Source: an uncultured Chloroflexota bacterium (GTDB lineage: Bacteria > Chloroflexota > Anaerolineae > Anaerolineales > Anaerolineaceae). From it: 62,360 nucleotides of DNA. The position numbers were made by a program, and so were the translations under genes. Shown here in pieces: positions 25,016 through 33,305 of this stretch (its first letter is position 1; every line of letters starts with the position of its first letter). Location: NCBI GenBank assembly GCA_902786265.1, contig CADACE010000029.1, positions 1 to 62,360 of the forward strand. The letters are read 5' to 3'. Below the pieces are notes generated by a model that worked only from the letters and a program-made list of their open reading frames with translations, was not told the origin of the DNA and searched no databases.

Positions 25016-28000
25016 TTAATCGTTCGTCTCAGCGACAAAGGCACCGAAGATGCCCTGCAGCAGGGAGCTCAGGCCACTCTCCACAGGCTCAGATCCGCCA
25101 TCTTCTGTGGTTTCAGCAGGTTCTGAGAAGAATTTCTGCATCCAGGCAGTCACGTCTTCTTCATTCAGTTTTTCCATGAATGAATCAAAAATCATCTTCC
25201 ATCCGTCAACTGTCTCCGGATCCGTTACGGATTCATCTTCATCCGGTTCCAGTTCTTCGACCGCTTCTGCGATCTCGGCATCGGACCATTTATCGTTCAT
25301 GAACCCGCCGACCATTTCAAAGACCTTTGCCTCATCAACCTTGCCATCTTCATCGGTGAAATAGTCGATGACATAGCTGACCACGGAACGGAGATCTTCA
25401 TCATCCATACCTGCAGCCATTTCTTCGATTTCCTTCGGGCTCAGAGCCGCGATGGCAGCGATCAGTTCATCATCTGCTGCGGATGCGGTTTCTTCCGCTT
25501 CCTCACCGCTCATCAGGTTATCGTTGATGTAATCGTACAGCGCGGCATTGGCCTCGATCATGGACTTCGCACCGGCTGTAGAGCGTGAACCGCTGTCGGA
25601 GATCACGGCATCCGCGAGAGGTGCGTATTTCACAATATCTTCAGTCTTGAAAGCCTTGATATCCCGGATCATCTTCATGGACTTATCATAGGTATTTTCG
25701 CCGGACACAAGATCATTGATACCTATGAGTGCTGCACTCAGGGGGCCCACAGGCGCGGTCAGATCACCATAAACAGCGGTGATATAACCTTCCAGTTCGG
25801 AATCAGATATTTCCAGATTCCGCAGGAAATCTCCGGCCGACGCATACACATCAAAGGTCTCGGCAACCTTCGGATCGCGGTAAGAGTAATATCCAAACAC
25901 ATAATCAGTGAACAGCTGCGAATATCCGCCGTAAGCACTGTTCTTCACGCGAAGCTCCGGATAAAGCAGCTTGTCGTTGATGATCTTCATGATCACCCTC
26001 GTACCGCCGTCATTTTTCTCATAGCCGGCTGCTTCCAGATCCACGGCAGCAAAGTTATAGACCACATTGCCGCCGGTCACGATCGCGGTATGCAGCGGCA
26101 GATCTTCGATTCTGGCGACATAATCGACGCTTTCACGGATCGTATCATCAAATTTGGAGATCAGGTTATACCCAAGAGCAGCGGAACGCATGATGTTTTC
26201 CGTATTGCCCATAACGGTCAGGATCACGCCGTTTTTGTTCAGCATAATGTCACGGAAGCCTTCGAATTTCTTCACCAGCGCGTCCATTTCCTCATCCGTA
26301 TACTTGCTGAGCTTATCCCAATAGGCCATCTGCGCTTCCGTATTCAAATAATAATTCAGCTTCGCGATCGGAGCAAAATTGGAAGCCGCTGCCATGACAG
26401 CATATGAAGTACCATTGGAATCCATATACAGCTGGGTCTGGGCATAATTGGTTGCAGCGTCTGCGCGGATATAATCATAGTCGCTGAAATCGGTATGATA
26501 CAGGATCTCCTCGACCAGATCAAAACTGTCTTCCAGTGTATCCGGCAGCGCAAACCAGCTTGTGAGAAAATAACTTTCGATCGCGCGCGTGTCAGGATCT
26601 TCCGTGTTGTTATTATACATGGTCATCCCTGAGGAAACTGCCGCTATTTTTGCCGGCAGTTCTTCACGGGTATACTTTTCCGTCCCGAGGTTTTCCAGCA
26701 GCCAGGTATATTCGGCAAAATCGAAGAGATCTTCGAAGGGGATCGCGGATGTATCGGTACGGAAGGACACACGAATCAGAGGTGTATCAACTTCAGATGT
26801 GATCACACGGACACCGCCGATATTTGTTTCGGAAGCGGGTTTGTATGATACTTCTTCCGGCAGTGTTTCGACGCTCAGCGCGTTCAGTTCTTCGGGCATG
26901 GGAATGGCATTGGATTCTTCAACGAATGCTTTATAAGCTTTCGTCTCCGCCACCAGCGCGTCCACCTCTTCCGGTGTCATGTCAGTCTTCATCTTGTCCA
27001 GCTTTTCACGAAGAGCGGCATCATTTTTCTCTTTGAGCCCGGGTTCCGGGACAGTGATGGCAATTACAGCGGTATTCAGTTCTGTCCAGTATTTGCGGGC
27101 AGTTTCATTCAGGTTCTCCACCGTTATGAGTTCACTGATGCGGCTTTCAAATTCCGCGGATTTCTTCCATGCGTCACGGTCACCGAAAATTCCCCAGTAA
27201 ACAGTCATGTTTTGGGTCAGGCTCAGATAAACAGAGGAGGAATCCAGTCCCGTCAGTTCTTCGAACCGTTTACGTACCAGCATGCCATGAAGAACTTCCT
27301 CATTTACACCGTTTTCCAGCAATTCCGCAAGGGCATCATCACAAATTTTCTTGAAGATATCCTTTTCTGCGGCATCAATAGAAGAACCCCGGTAAACCAG
27401 TGCGACTTTTTCGCCCGGATCCCATGAGGTCGTCATGGAAATTTCAGCTTCCGGCAGTCTCTCTTTTGCGATGCGCTGCAGCGGAGATGATTCGTCATTC
27501 ATATAATTGCAGACATAGTCCAAAACTTCCATGTCATTGTAATCACTGATAGTGAAAGGCATACCGTAAGAAATAATCGCGGCTTTTTCTGTCGGGGTCC
27601 CGGTTTCAACAGGATAAGCGAAAGTCTGCTCATAATATCCCGGTTCCAGCGGCTGATAATTGCTGTCTTCAATAGTAATTTCCTTTTTTTCGAATTTGCT
27701 CAGGTACTCACTATCCAGCAGGTCAAGAAACCGGGGCAGATCCAGGTCACCGGTCAGATACATGGTTGCATTGGACGGGTGGTAATACGTCTCATGGAAT
27801 TCGCGCAGCGCCTCGATCGTCAGGTCGGGAATATAGAGCGGATCACCGCCGGAAACCGTTGTAACATAACTGCCCGGCCAGATCATACGGTTATAGTTGA
27901 TATTTGCCCAGCGCGATTGTGTAAGGGCTCCCAGCATTTCACTGTAAACCACACCCTGCAGGCTGATTTCACCTTCGGGATCGTCCAGCTCATAGCGGTA

Positions 28001-28522
28001 AGCTTCCCGCATCATGGCATATTTATTTTCGATCGCAAGCGGATCCTTGAGACCATTCATGTAATAATCAACATATTTCAGCAGCTGTTCTTCCGAAGTG
28101 GAAGCCATCGGGTACATGGTATAAAACTGTCCGGTTTGCGCGTTCAGAAAGGTATAGCTGGTTTTGTTCATCAGCTCAAAGAAAGTGTTCGCGCCGGGAT
28201 ATTTTTCGTTACCGCCCAATGTCGCGTGTTCAAACACATGCGGCATGCCGGTGTTATCGTTGATCGGGGTGCGGAATGACATTCTGTAGGAACGGTCGAT
28301 GTTGTCATTGGCCAGCCAATAAAGAACTGAACCGCTCTTTTGATGCTCCAGCTTCACCACATCTGTGGCGTATTGTTCCCAATAGGTAACGTCCGTCACA
28401 ACGAATCCGTTGATCTCAGTTCCGACTTCGGGAATTTCATACTCGGTCGGAGCTCCGGCAGAAACCGGGAAAACGGTCAGTGACAATATTATCATTAATC
28501 CGATGAATAATAACTTTTTCAC
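25016..28522 (-). CDS. Secreted M16C zinc peptidase (PreP/Cym1-like) with acidic C-terminal extension
   Basis: 1168 residues. A signal peptide (KKLLFIGLMIILSLTVFPVSAG) is followed by the inverted zinc motif H95-VF-E98-H99 in MPHVFEHATLGGNEKYP and, as in presequence proteases, NTFFELMNKTSYTFLNAQT. Four M16 half-domains fill about 30-1000. The last ~164 residues (about 1005-1168; DNA 25019-25510) are an Asp/Glu-rich helical extension not usual in PreP. The GTG at 28522 is chosen because AAAGGAG lies 10 bp upstream; the frame is open to 28558. The family degrades peptides too large for oligopeptidases, here outside the cytoplasm. Confidence 0.92.
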   Translation of the reverse strand: MKKLLFIGLMIILSLTVFPVSAGAPTEYEIPEVGTEINGFVVTDVTYWEQYATDVVKLEHQKSGSVLYWLANDNIDRSYRMSFRTPINDNTGMPHVFEHATLGGNEKYPGANTFFELMNKTSYTFLNAQTGQFYTMYPMASTSEEQLLKYVDYYMNGLKDPLAIENKYAMMREAYRYELDDPEGEISLQGVVYSEMLGALTQSRWANINYNRMIWPGSYVTTVSGGDPLYIPDLTIEALREFHETYYHPSNATMYLTGDLDLPRFLDLLDSEYLSKFEKKEITIEDSNYQPLEPGYYEQTFAYPVETGTPTEKAAIISYGMPFTISDYNDMEVLDYVCNYMNDESSPLQRIAKERLPEAEISMTTSWDPGEKVALVYRGSSIDAAEKDIFKKICDDALAELLENGVNEEVLHGMLVRKRFEELTGLDSSSVYLSLTQNMTVYWGIFGDRDAWKKSAEFESRISELITVENLNETARKYWTELNTAVIAITVPEPGLKEKNDAALREKLDKMKTDMTPEEVDALVAETKAYKAFVEESNAIPMPEELNALSVETLPEEVSYKPASETNIGGVRVITSEVDTPLIRVSFRTDTSAIPFEDLFDFAEYTWLLENLGTEKYTREELPAKIAAVSSGMTMYNNNTEDPDTRAIESYFLTSWFALPDTLEDSFDLVEEILYHTDFSDYDYIRADAATNYAQTQLYMDSNGTSYAVMAAASNFAPIAKLNYYLNTEAQMAYWDKLSKYTDEEMDALVKKFEGFRDIMLNKNGVILTVMGNTENIMRSAALGYNLISKFDDTIRESVDYVARIEDLPLHTAIVTGGNVVYNFAAVDLEAAGYEKNDGGTRVIMKIINDKLLYPELRVKNSAYGGYSQLFTDYVFGYYSYRDPKVAETFDVYASAGDFLRNLEISDSELEGYITAVYGDLTAPVGPLSAALIGINDLVSGENTYDKSMKMIRDIKAFKTEDIVKYAPLADAVISDSGSRSTAGAKSMIEANAALYDYINDNLMSGEEAEETASAADDELIAAIAALSPKEIEEMAAGMDDEDLRSVVSYVIDYFTDEDGKVDEAKVFEMVGGFMNDKWSDAEIAEAVEELEPDEDESVTDPETVDGWKMIFDSFMEKLNEEDVTAWMQKFFSEPAETTEDGGSEPVESGLSSLLQGIFGAFVAETND

Positions 28523-28700
28523 AGTGTTACTCTCCTTTACAAAAAGATATAGCTGCAATTATATCCTGAATTCGGATATAATAATCTGAGGAAGTATCAT
28601 TCTCAACAAAGAGTAATGTATTAAAACAAATCGATCCCAGCTGAAATTACTGCCGCGGAAAAATCAATAACGCAGTTCATCTGAAAGAAAGGGCCGGCAA

Positions 28701-29174
28701 ATGAACTACACAATTCGTGAAATCAAAGAAACGGAATACGGCATTTTGAATGAATTTCTTTACGAAGCGATATATGTTCCATCGGGAATGGAGCCTCCGG
28801 CCAGGGACATCATCAATACCCCGGAACTGCGTGTTTACATTGATAATTTCAACAGGCAATTCGGCCATAAATGCCTTGTAGCAGAATCAGACGGGAAAAT
28901 CATCGGGGCAGTCTGGGCCCGTGTTATGAAAGATTACGGGCATATCGACAACGATACGCCTTCTCTTGCCATTTCTCTGTATAAAGATTACCGCGGGCAA
29001 GGGATCGGCACACAGATGATGAAGCGTATGCTCTCAATGCTGAAAGATGCCGGTTACAAACGGGCTTCGCTTTCCGTACAGAAAGCAAACTATGCGGTAA
29101 AAATGTACCAGACCCTGGGATTCAGTATCGTTGTAGACAATCCCGAAGAATATATTATGCTCATCAACCTTTAG
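28701..29174 (+). CDS. GNAT family N-acetyltransferase
   Basis: 157 residues. The acetyl-CoA binding segment is LAISLYKDYRGQGIGTQMM (motif A, R-G-Q-G-I-G), and the C-terminal part has SVQKANYAVKMYQTLGF. AAAGGGCCGG precedes the ATG. It appears to be a single-gene unit, divergent from the M16 peptidase. The substrate is unknown; small-molecule or protein amine acetylation are both possible. Confidence 0.9.
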   Translation: MNYTIREIKETEYGILNEFLYEAIYVPSGMEPPARDIINTPELRVYIDNFNRQFGHKCLVAESDGKIIGAVWARVMKDYGHIDNDTPSLAISLYKDYRGQGIGTQMMKRMLSMLKDAGYKRASLSVQKANYAVKMYQTLGFSIVVDNPEEYIMLINL

Positions 29175-29368
29175 GAAACGGTTCGGGGACGGTTACGCAT
29201 CAGCAGCCCTCCCGGCTGTTATGGTCAATAATCAGTTTTTCTGCTTTGTTAAACCCAAAACAGGCAGCCGGAGAATGATCCCCGCCGCGCCCGGTTTGAG
29301 GTTATCTGTTTGGTAATAATTTTTTTTCAAAAAAGGACAATAAAATCTTCCCCGAATCCCCCGCTCCG

Positions 29369-30406
29369 TCATCCGGGCGGATGCCAGATGCTGCCGGGAT
29401 TGGCTTCCAGATAATCAATCCATCTGCTTCCCAACTGATCTGCATTTTCCGAAGGTATCTCCTCCAGAGCTTTTTGGTCGCCCCTTGCTTCGGCATCCTC
29501 CATCAGGATTTTCCGGGATTCTTCTGCCTCTATAAACTCAGTCCGTCTTTTTCCGTCTTTCTCAACGGACATCGGAAAATTAGGTTCAACCTTCACCATC
29601 CCCATTAATTCCGGCGGGATTTCCGGTTTCTTTCCCCATATTTTATACAAATCGCAGAACTGTTTTTCGTATTCTTTCTCACGCTTCTCCGCATTCCGCT
29701 GTTCACGAAGCATCTGCCTCACCAGCGAACCGTTGACCGGCAGCGCGGACGGATTGGACGGAAGAGGACGCGGCTGTCTTACAGCATCGGACTTCTTAAC
29801 CGCAGCATGAGACGCAACGGCTTCCCGCTGCAAGATATTGTCGACATTGACTCTGCCCGCAAGGATATCCAGTATTTTCGCACCGGTCGTTTTCAGCCGG
29901 CTGCCGAGCTCCACCCAGCGGAATTCCCAATTCAGGTAGGACATCCCCAGATAATTGTTATCCCGGTAAATCGTCCGGAATGCCGCGTGGCATTTGCGCA
30001 GGTGAAAGGAAACCATCCCAATCAATTCATCGATATTCATCGCTTCCAGACCGGGAAAAGCAATGCCTTTCTTTTCCAGTACCGCTTTGGTCACGCACAT
30101 GCTCCCGACCTGTTTGATGTTCTTTTCCAGACGCCCGCAAAGCTTCAGATAATCCTCCGAAAAACGGTTGGAGAGACAGGCATGCTGATACGTGAGCTGC
30201 GTATCCTCCCAGAGATAGGACGCCGATTCTTCAAACCCGAAAGGAGCCGTGCTGAATTCATCCAACCGTTCCGGCGGTAATTCCGTGCTGCTGATGTTCA
30301 TGGGATGTCCCATGCTGTCATTGTCCGCAAAAGATCGGGAATATTCATCAGCCATCCGGGGATCATTTATCTCCGGAATTGATTCGGTAATACGGACATC
30401 CATCAT
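29369..30406 (-). CDS. Hypothetical protein, no recognised family
   Basis: 345 residues, soluble, without signal peptide or membrane helix. An N-terminal part (1-60) looks disordered. A helical region (60-190) contains YLKLCGRLEKNIKQVGSMCV and FHLRKCHAAFRTIYRD. A Pro/Ser linker (about 215-235) leads to a strongly charged helix (MLREQRNAEKREKEYEKQF) and a C-terminus with FIEAEESRKILMEDAEARG. AAAGGAGG lies 7 bp upstream of the ATG, so translation is plausible. The gene is flanked by AT-rich DNA on its 5' side and a 194-bp spacer on its 3' side, and is co-oriented with no neighbour. I do not recognise it; a lineage-specific or transferred gene is possible. Confidence 0.7.
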   Translation of the reverse strand: MMDVRITESIPEINDPRMADEYSRSFADNDSMGHPMNISSTELPPERLDEFSTAPFGFEESASYLWEDTQLTYQHACLSNRFSEDYLKLCGRLEKNIKQVGSMCVTKAVLEKKGIAFPGLEAMNIDELIGMVSFHLRKCHAAFRTIYRDNNYLGMSYLNWEFRWVELGSRLKTTGAKILDILAGRVNVDNILQREAVASHAAVKKSDAVRQPRPLPSNPSALPVNGSLVRQMLREQRNAEKREKEYEKQFCDLYKIWGKKPEIPPELMGMVKVEPNFPMSVEKDGKRRTEFIEAEESRKILMEDAEARGDQKALEEIPSENADQLGSRWIDYLEANPGSIWHPPG

Positions 30407-30579
30407 TCAGCAGCCTCCTTTCCGATAATTTTCTGTCTGCGATTTTCTGATATTTTTTTATTTTTTAATTATAGTAGTACATTTATTTTATTTGTCAAGT
30501 AATTATAATATTTTCTAATATATTTCTTATAATTACAAAATATTTAGTACACAATCACAATTAAATGCATCTCTATTTA
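30407..30579. other. AT-rich intergenic DNA between divergent genes
   Basis: About 170 bp of very AT-rich sequence with ATTATA and TAATTATAA strings separates the orphan gene from the prfA promoter. No gene or hairpin is evident. Confidence 0.5.
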
Positions 30580-30599
30580 TGAATGATACGTATGATTCA
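30580..30599. promoter_or_regulatory. Near-perfect palindrome upstream of the prfA promoter
   Basis: TGAATGATACGTATGATTCA matches its reverse complement at 18 of 20 positions (centre ACGT). It lies 30 bp before the prfA -10 box, a plausible operator position. Confidence 0.5.
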
Positions 30600-30626
30600 G
30601 ATATGTCACCCGAATAGGCCGCGGTA

Positions 30627-30635
30627 TGATATAAT
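30627..30635 (+). promoter_or_regulatory. Extended -10 promoter of prfA
   Basis: TG-A-TATAAT ends 37 bp before the prfA start. No recognisable -35 element lies 17 bp upstream, which is typical for extended -10 promoters. Confidence 0.55.
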
Positions 30636-30672
30636 CTATAATGTGAAAAAATAAGAGATAACAGGGTGAACT

Positions 30673-31737
30673 ATGCTCGACAAAATTAATGCAATTGAAG
30701 CACGCTATAACGAGATCAACCAGTTGATCGAACAGAGTGTTGATGATTACACCAAAACCAACGAACTCATGAAAGAACGGTCCGATATCGAAGAGATCGT
30801 TGAAAAAGGCCGGGAATATAAATCCGCGCTGCAGCAGATGGAAGACGCCAAAGAGCTTACCGGCGGCCAGGACCATGAAATGGCGGAACTGGCGCAGATG
30901 GAAATCGAAGAGCTCAAACCGCGCATTGAAGAGCTGGAAAAGGAGATCCGCTCCCTGCTGATCCCGAAGGATCCCCGGGATTCCAAGAACGTGATCGTTG
31001 AGATCCGAGCCGGGACAGGCGGTGATGAAGCCGCGCTGTTTGCCGCGGACCTCTTCCGCATGTATACGCATTACGCGGAAGCCCGGCGCTGGCATATCGA
31101 GATCCTTTCCGAAAATGAGATCGGAGTCGGCGGATACAAGGAAATCTCCTTCATGGTCAAAGGGAAAGGCGCGTACTCACGCCTCAAGTTTGAATCCGGC
31201 ACCCACCGCGTCCAGCGTGTACCGGTCACCGAGTCCCAGGGCCGCATCCATACCTCCGCAGTGACCGTAGCGGTACTTGCGGAAGTGGAAGATTTCGACA
31301 TCCAGATCCCTGAAACGGATATCCGCATTGAAGTTTACAAATCCGCGGGTGCCGGCGGCCAGAACGTACAGAAAAACTCGACAGCTGTCCGCCTGATCCA
31401 CATTCCCACCGGCATGGTCATCACCTGCCAGGACGAACGTTCCCAGCTTCAAAACAAGACCCGCGCCATGTCCATCCTGCGCGCCCGCCTGTATGATATG
31501 GAACAGCAGAAACGGCAGGAAGAGCTTGACTCCACACGCCGTGCCATGATCGGTTCCGGTGACAGGTCCGAGAAGATCCGAACCTACAACTATCCGCAGT
31601 CACGTGTGACCGATCACCGCATCAACGTTTCATCCTTCAACCTGGCCGGCGTCATGAACGGCGACCTGGACGTATTCATTGATGAGCTGATCCTGCGGGA
31701 TGAAGCAGAACGGCTGGCGGTATCGAATCAAGAGTGA
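30673..31737 (+). CDS. prfA: Peptide chain release factor 1
   Basis: 354 residues. The GGQ motif that triggers peptidyl-tRNA hydrolysis is at 228-230 (SAGAGGQNVQKN), and the tripeptide PVT (184-186, RVPVTESQGRIHTSA) is the PxT codon-recognition element of RF1 (UAA/UAG). The N-terminal coiled domain is complete. It starts the conserved prfA-prmC-sua5 block; PrmC methylates the Gln of GGQ. Its stop codon lies in the first copy of an 11-bp direct repeat whose second copy supplies the start of prmC. Confidence 0.96.
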   Translation: MLDKINAIEARYNEINQLIEQSVDDYTKTNELMKERSDIEEIVEKGREYKSALQQMEDAKELTGGQDHEMAELAQMEIEELKPRIEELEKEIRSLLIPKDPRDSKNVIVEIRAGTGGDEAALFAADLFRMYTHYAEARRWHIEILSENEIGVGGYKEISFMVKGKGAYSRLKFESGTHRVQRVPVTESQGRIHTSAVTVAVLAEVEDFDIQIPETDIRIEVYKSAGAGGQNVQKNSTAVRLIHIPTGMVITCQDERSQLQNKTRAMSILRARLYDMEQQKRQEELDSTRRAMIGSGDRSEKIRTYNYPQSRVTDHRINVSSFNLAGVMNGDLDVFIDELILRDEAERLAVSNQE

Positions 31738-31762
31738 AGTTGGAAGTGTAAAGAGTGAAGTT
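31731..31762 (+). repeat. Direct repeat AGAGTGAAGTT x2 at the prfA-prmC junction
   Basis: AGAGTGAAGTT occurs at 31731 and 31752 (21-bp period). The first copy contains the TGA stop of prfA and the second the GTG start of prmC. The GTGAA-rich wording matches the 1172-1375 island and the HMG-CoA synthase/thiolase junction. Confidence 0.65.
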
Positions 31763-32612
31763 AAGGCTGCAAATCAGCGAAGCGCTGAAGAATTATTCAA
31801 AAGCACTGACAGACATCTCTGATGATGCAGGCCTGGAAGCACGGCTGATCATACAAAAAGCGACAGGCCTTTCAAGGCCTGTTCTTTTATCTCATCCGGA
31901 GCGGGAGCTGTCCGAACCTGAATTCAGCGCGATCGAAGCGATGACCGCGCGGCGCAAATATGGCTTTCCGCTGCCCTATATTCTCGGAGAATGGGAATTT
32001 TACGGACGGCCGTATTTCGTCGACCCGTCTGTACTGATTCCCCGTCCGGAAACGGAACTGCTGGTCGAAGAAGCGCTGGGATGGCTCAAATCTCATCCGG
32101 GCGTGCGCACGGCATTTGATATCGGTACCGGTTCCGGATGCATCGCAGTTTCCCTTTTGTGCGAACGCCCGGGCCTGCAGGTGACAGCGGTTGACCTGCA
32201 CCGGAACGCGCTTCGCACCGCCTGCCGCAATGCGGACCGTCACGGGGTCCGTGAACGTTTTTTCCCGGTACAGGCGGATCTGTTTTCTGCATTTGCGCCG
32301 GGTGCGGAACTGGTATGCGCCAATCTGCCCTATATCCCCACAGAAACCTGTAAAACCATCGAACCGTCCCGCTTTGAACCGCTTTCCGCGCTGGACGGAG
32401 GTGAAGACGGATTCCGGCTTTATCGGATGCTTTTCTCCCAATTATCGGGTAAAATTAAGGCAGAAAGCCTGATTCTCTGCGAGATCGAATACCGGCAGCA
32501 GGATTTAGCACTGGAAACAGCATCCGCATTTTTCCCGAACGCGGAGATCAGGGTGCTGAAAGATCTGGCAGGGCAGCCGAGACTTTTGAGAATAAAAAAT
32601 CAGAATATCTGA
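31755..32612 (+). CDS. prmC: Release factor glutamine methyltransferase PrmC (HemK)
   Basis: 285 residues. The N-terminal helical domain reads PLPYILGEWEFYGRPYFVDPSVLIPRPETE (positions about 73-102, quoted in part: VLIPRPETELLVEEAL), the family signature. SAM motif I is FDIGTGSGCIAVSLL, and the active-site tetrapeptide is NLPY (CANLPYIPTETC), a known variant of NPPY. It methylates the GGQ glutamine of release factors. The GTG start is inside a short direct repeat, with GTAAAG as a weak ribosome-binding site. It is in operon with prfA. Confidence 0.94.
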   Translation: MKLRLQISEALKNYSKALTDISDDAGLEARLIIQKATGLSRPVLLSHPERELSEPEFSAIEAMTARRKYGFPLPYILGEWEFYGRPYFVDPSVLIPRPETELLVEEALGWLKSHPGVRTAFDIGTGSGCIAVSLLCERPGLQVTAVDLHRNALRTACRNADRHGVRERFFPVQADLFSAFAPGAELVCANLPYIPTETCKTIEPSRFEPLSALDGGEDGFRLYRMLFSQLSGKIKAESLILCEIEYRQQDLALETASAFFPNAEIRVLKDLAGQPRLLRIKNQNI

Positions 32613-32684
32613 TCAGAGAGTATATCCCGGGACAGTCCCGTGAAGGGACAATTCCCAAAGAGGATGATAAGCGGACTGCGGACA

Positions 32685-33305
32685 ATGAACAACATTTACC
32701 GAATTGCAAACGATACAGAAATCCGCACAGCCCTCACTGCGGCTGCGGAGACTCTTCAAAAAGGCGGAGTGATCGCCATTCCCACGGATACCGTGTACGG
32801 CTTTGCGGCAGCGGTTCATGACCGGGATGCCATCGAAAGACTGTATGAGATCAAAGAACGCAGCCAGAACAAATCCATTGCCGTACTGCTGGGGGACGCG
32901 GAGCAGGCACATCTCGTTGCACACGAATTTCCTGCCAAAGCCCGGCGTCTGGCTGACAAATACTGGCCGGGAGCACTGACCATCATTATCCGGAAGAGAT
33001 CCGACCTGCCGGACAACCTCACATCCAATGATCTGGTAGGCCTTCGCATTCCCGATCACGAATTCACCCGAGAACTCATCCGCCGCACCGGTCCGCTGGC
33101 AGTGACCTCTGCCAATATTTCCGGCCAGCCGCCTGCGAGATCCATCGATGAATTTGCAGGGCTCCTCGGTTCCAAACTTGACCTGATCATTGACGGCGGT
33201 CCTTCAAGCGGCGGGATTCCCTCTTCTGTCATCAATTGTGAACCGGAAGAGGCAGTCGTTCTCCGGGAAGGCGCTATCCCGGCACAGGAGCTGCTGGCAT
33301 GCTGA
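32685..33305 (+). CDS. L-threonylcarbamoyladenylate synthase (Sua5/YrdC family)
   Basis: About 206 residues with the YrdC fold: GGVIAIPTDTVYGFAAAV, LYEIKERSQNKSIAVLLGD and SANISGQPPA are the ATP, threonine and bicarbonate-binding motifs. It makes threonylcarbamoyl-AMP for t6A37 modification of ANN-decoding tRNAs. The length suggests the short YrdC/YwlC form without the long Sua5 C-terminal domain. The start is uncertain: the frame is open from a GTG at 32640, and ATGs at 32664 and 32685 are candidates; the last begins just before the conserved fold. It overlaps the next gene by 7 bp. Confidence 0.9.
   Translation: MNNIYRIANDTEIRTALTAAAETLQKGGVIAIPTDTVYGFAAAVHDRDAIERLYEIKERSQNKSIAVLLGDAEQAHLVAHEFPAKARRLADKYWPGALTIIIRKRSDLPDNLTSNDLVGLRIPDHEFTRELIRRTGPLAVTSANISGQPPARSIDEFAGLLGSKLDLIIDGGPSSGGIPSSVINCEPEEAVVLREGAIPAQELLAC

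Noticed and set aside
29175..29368. Possible small RNA or terminator in the spacer after the GNAT gene
   Set aside because: Only weak GC stems (AGCC/GGCT) without a U-tract are visible; not enough to support a call.
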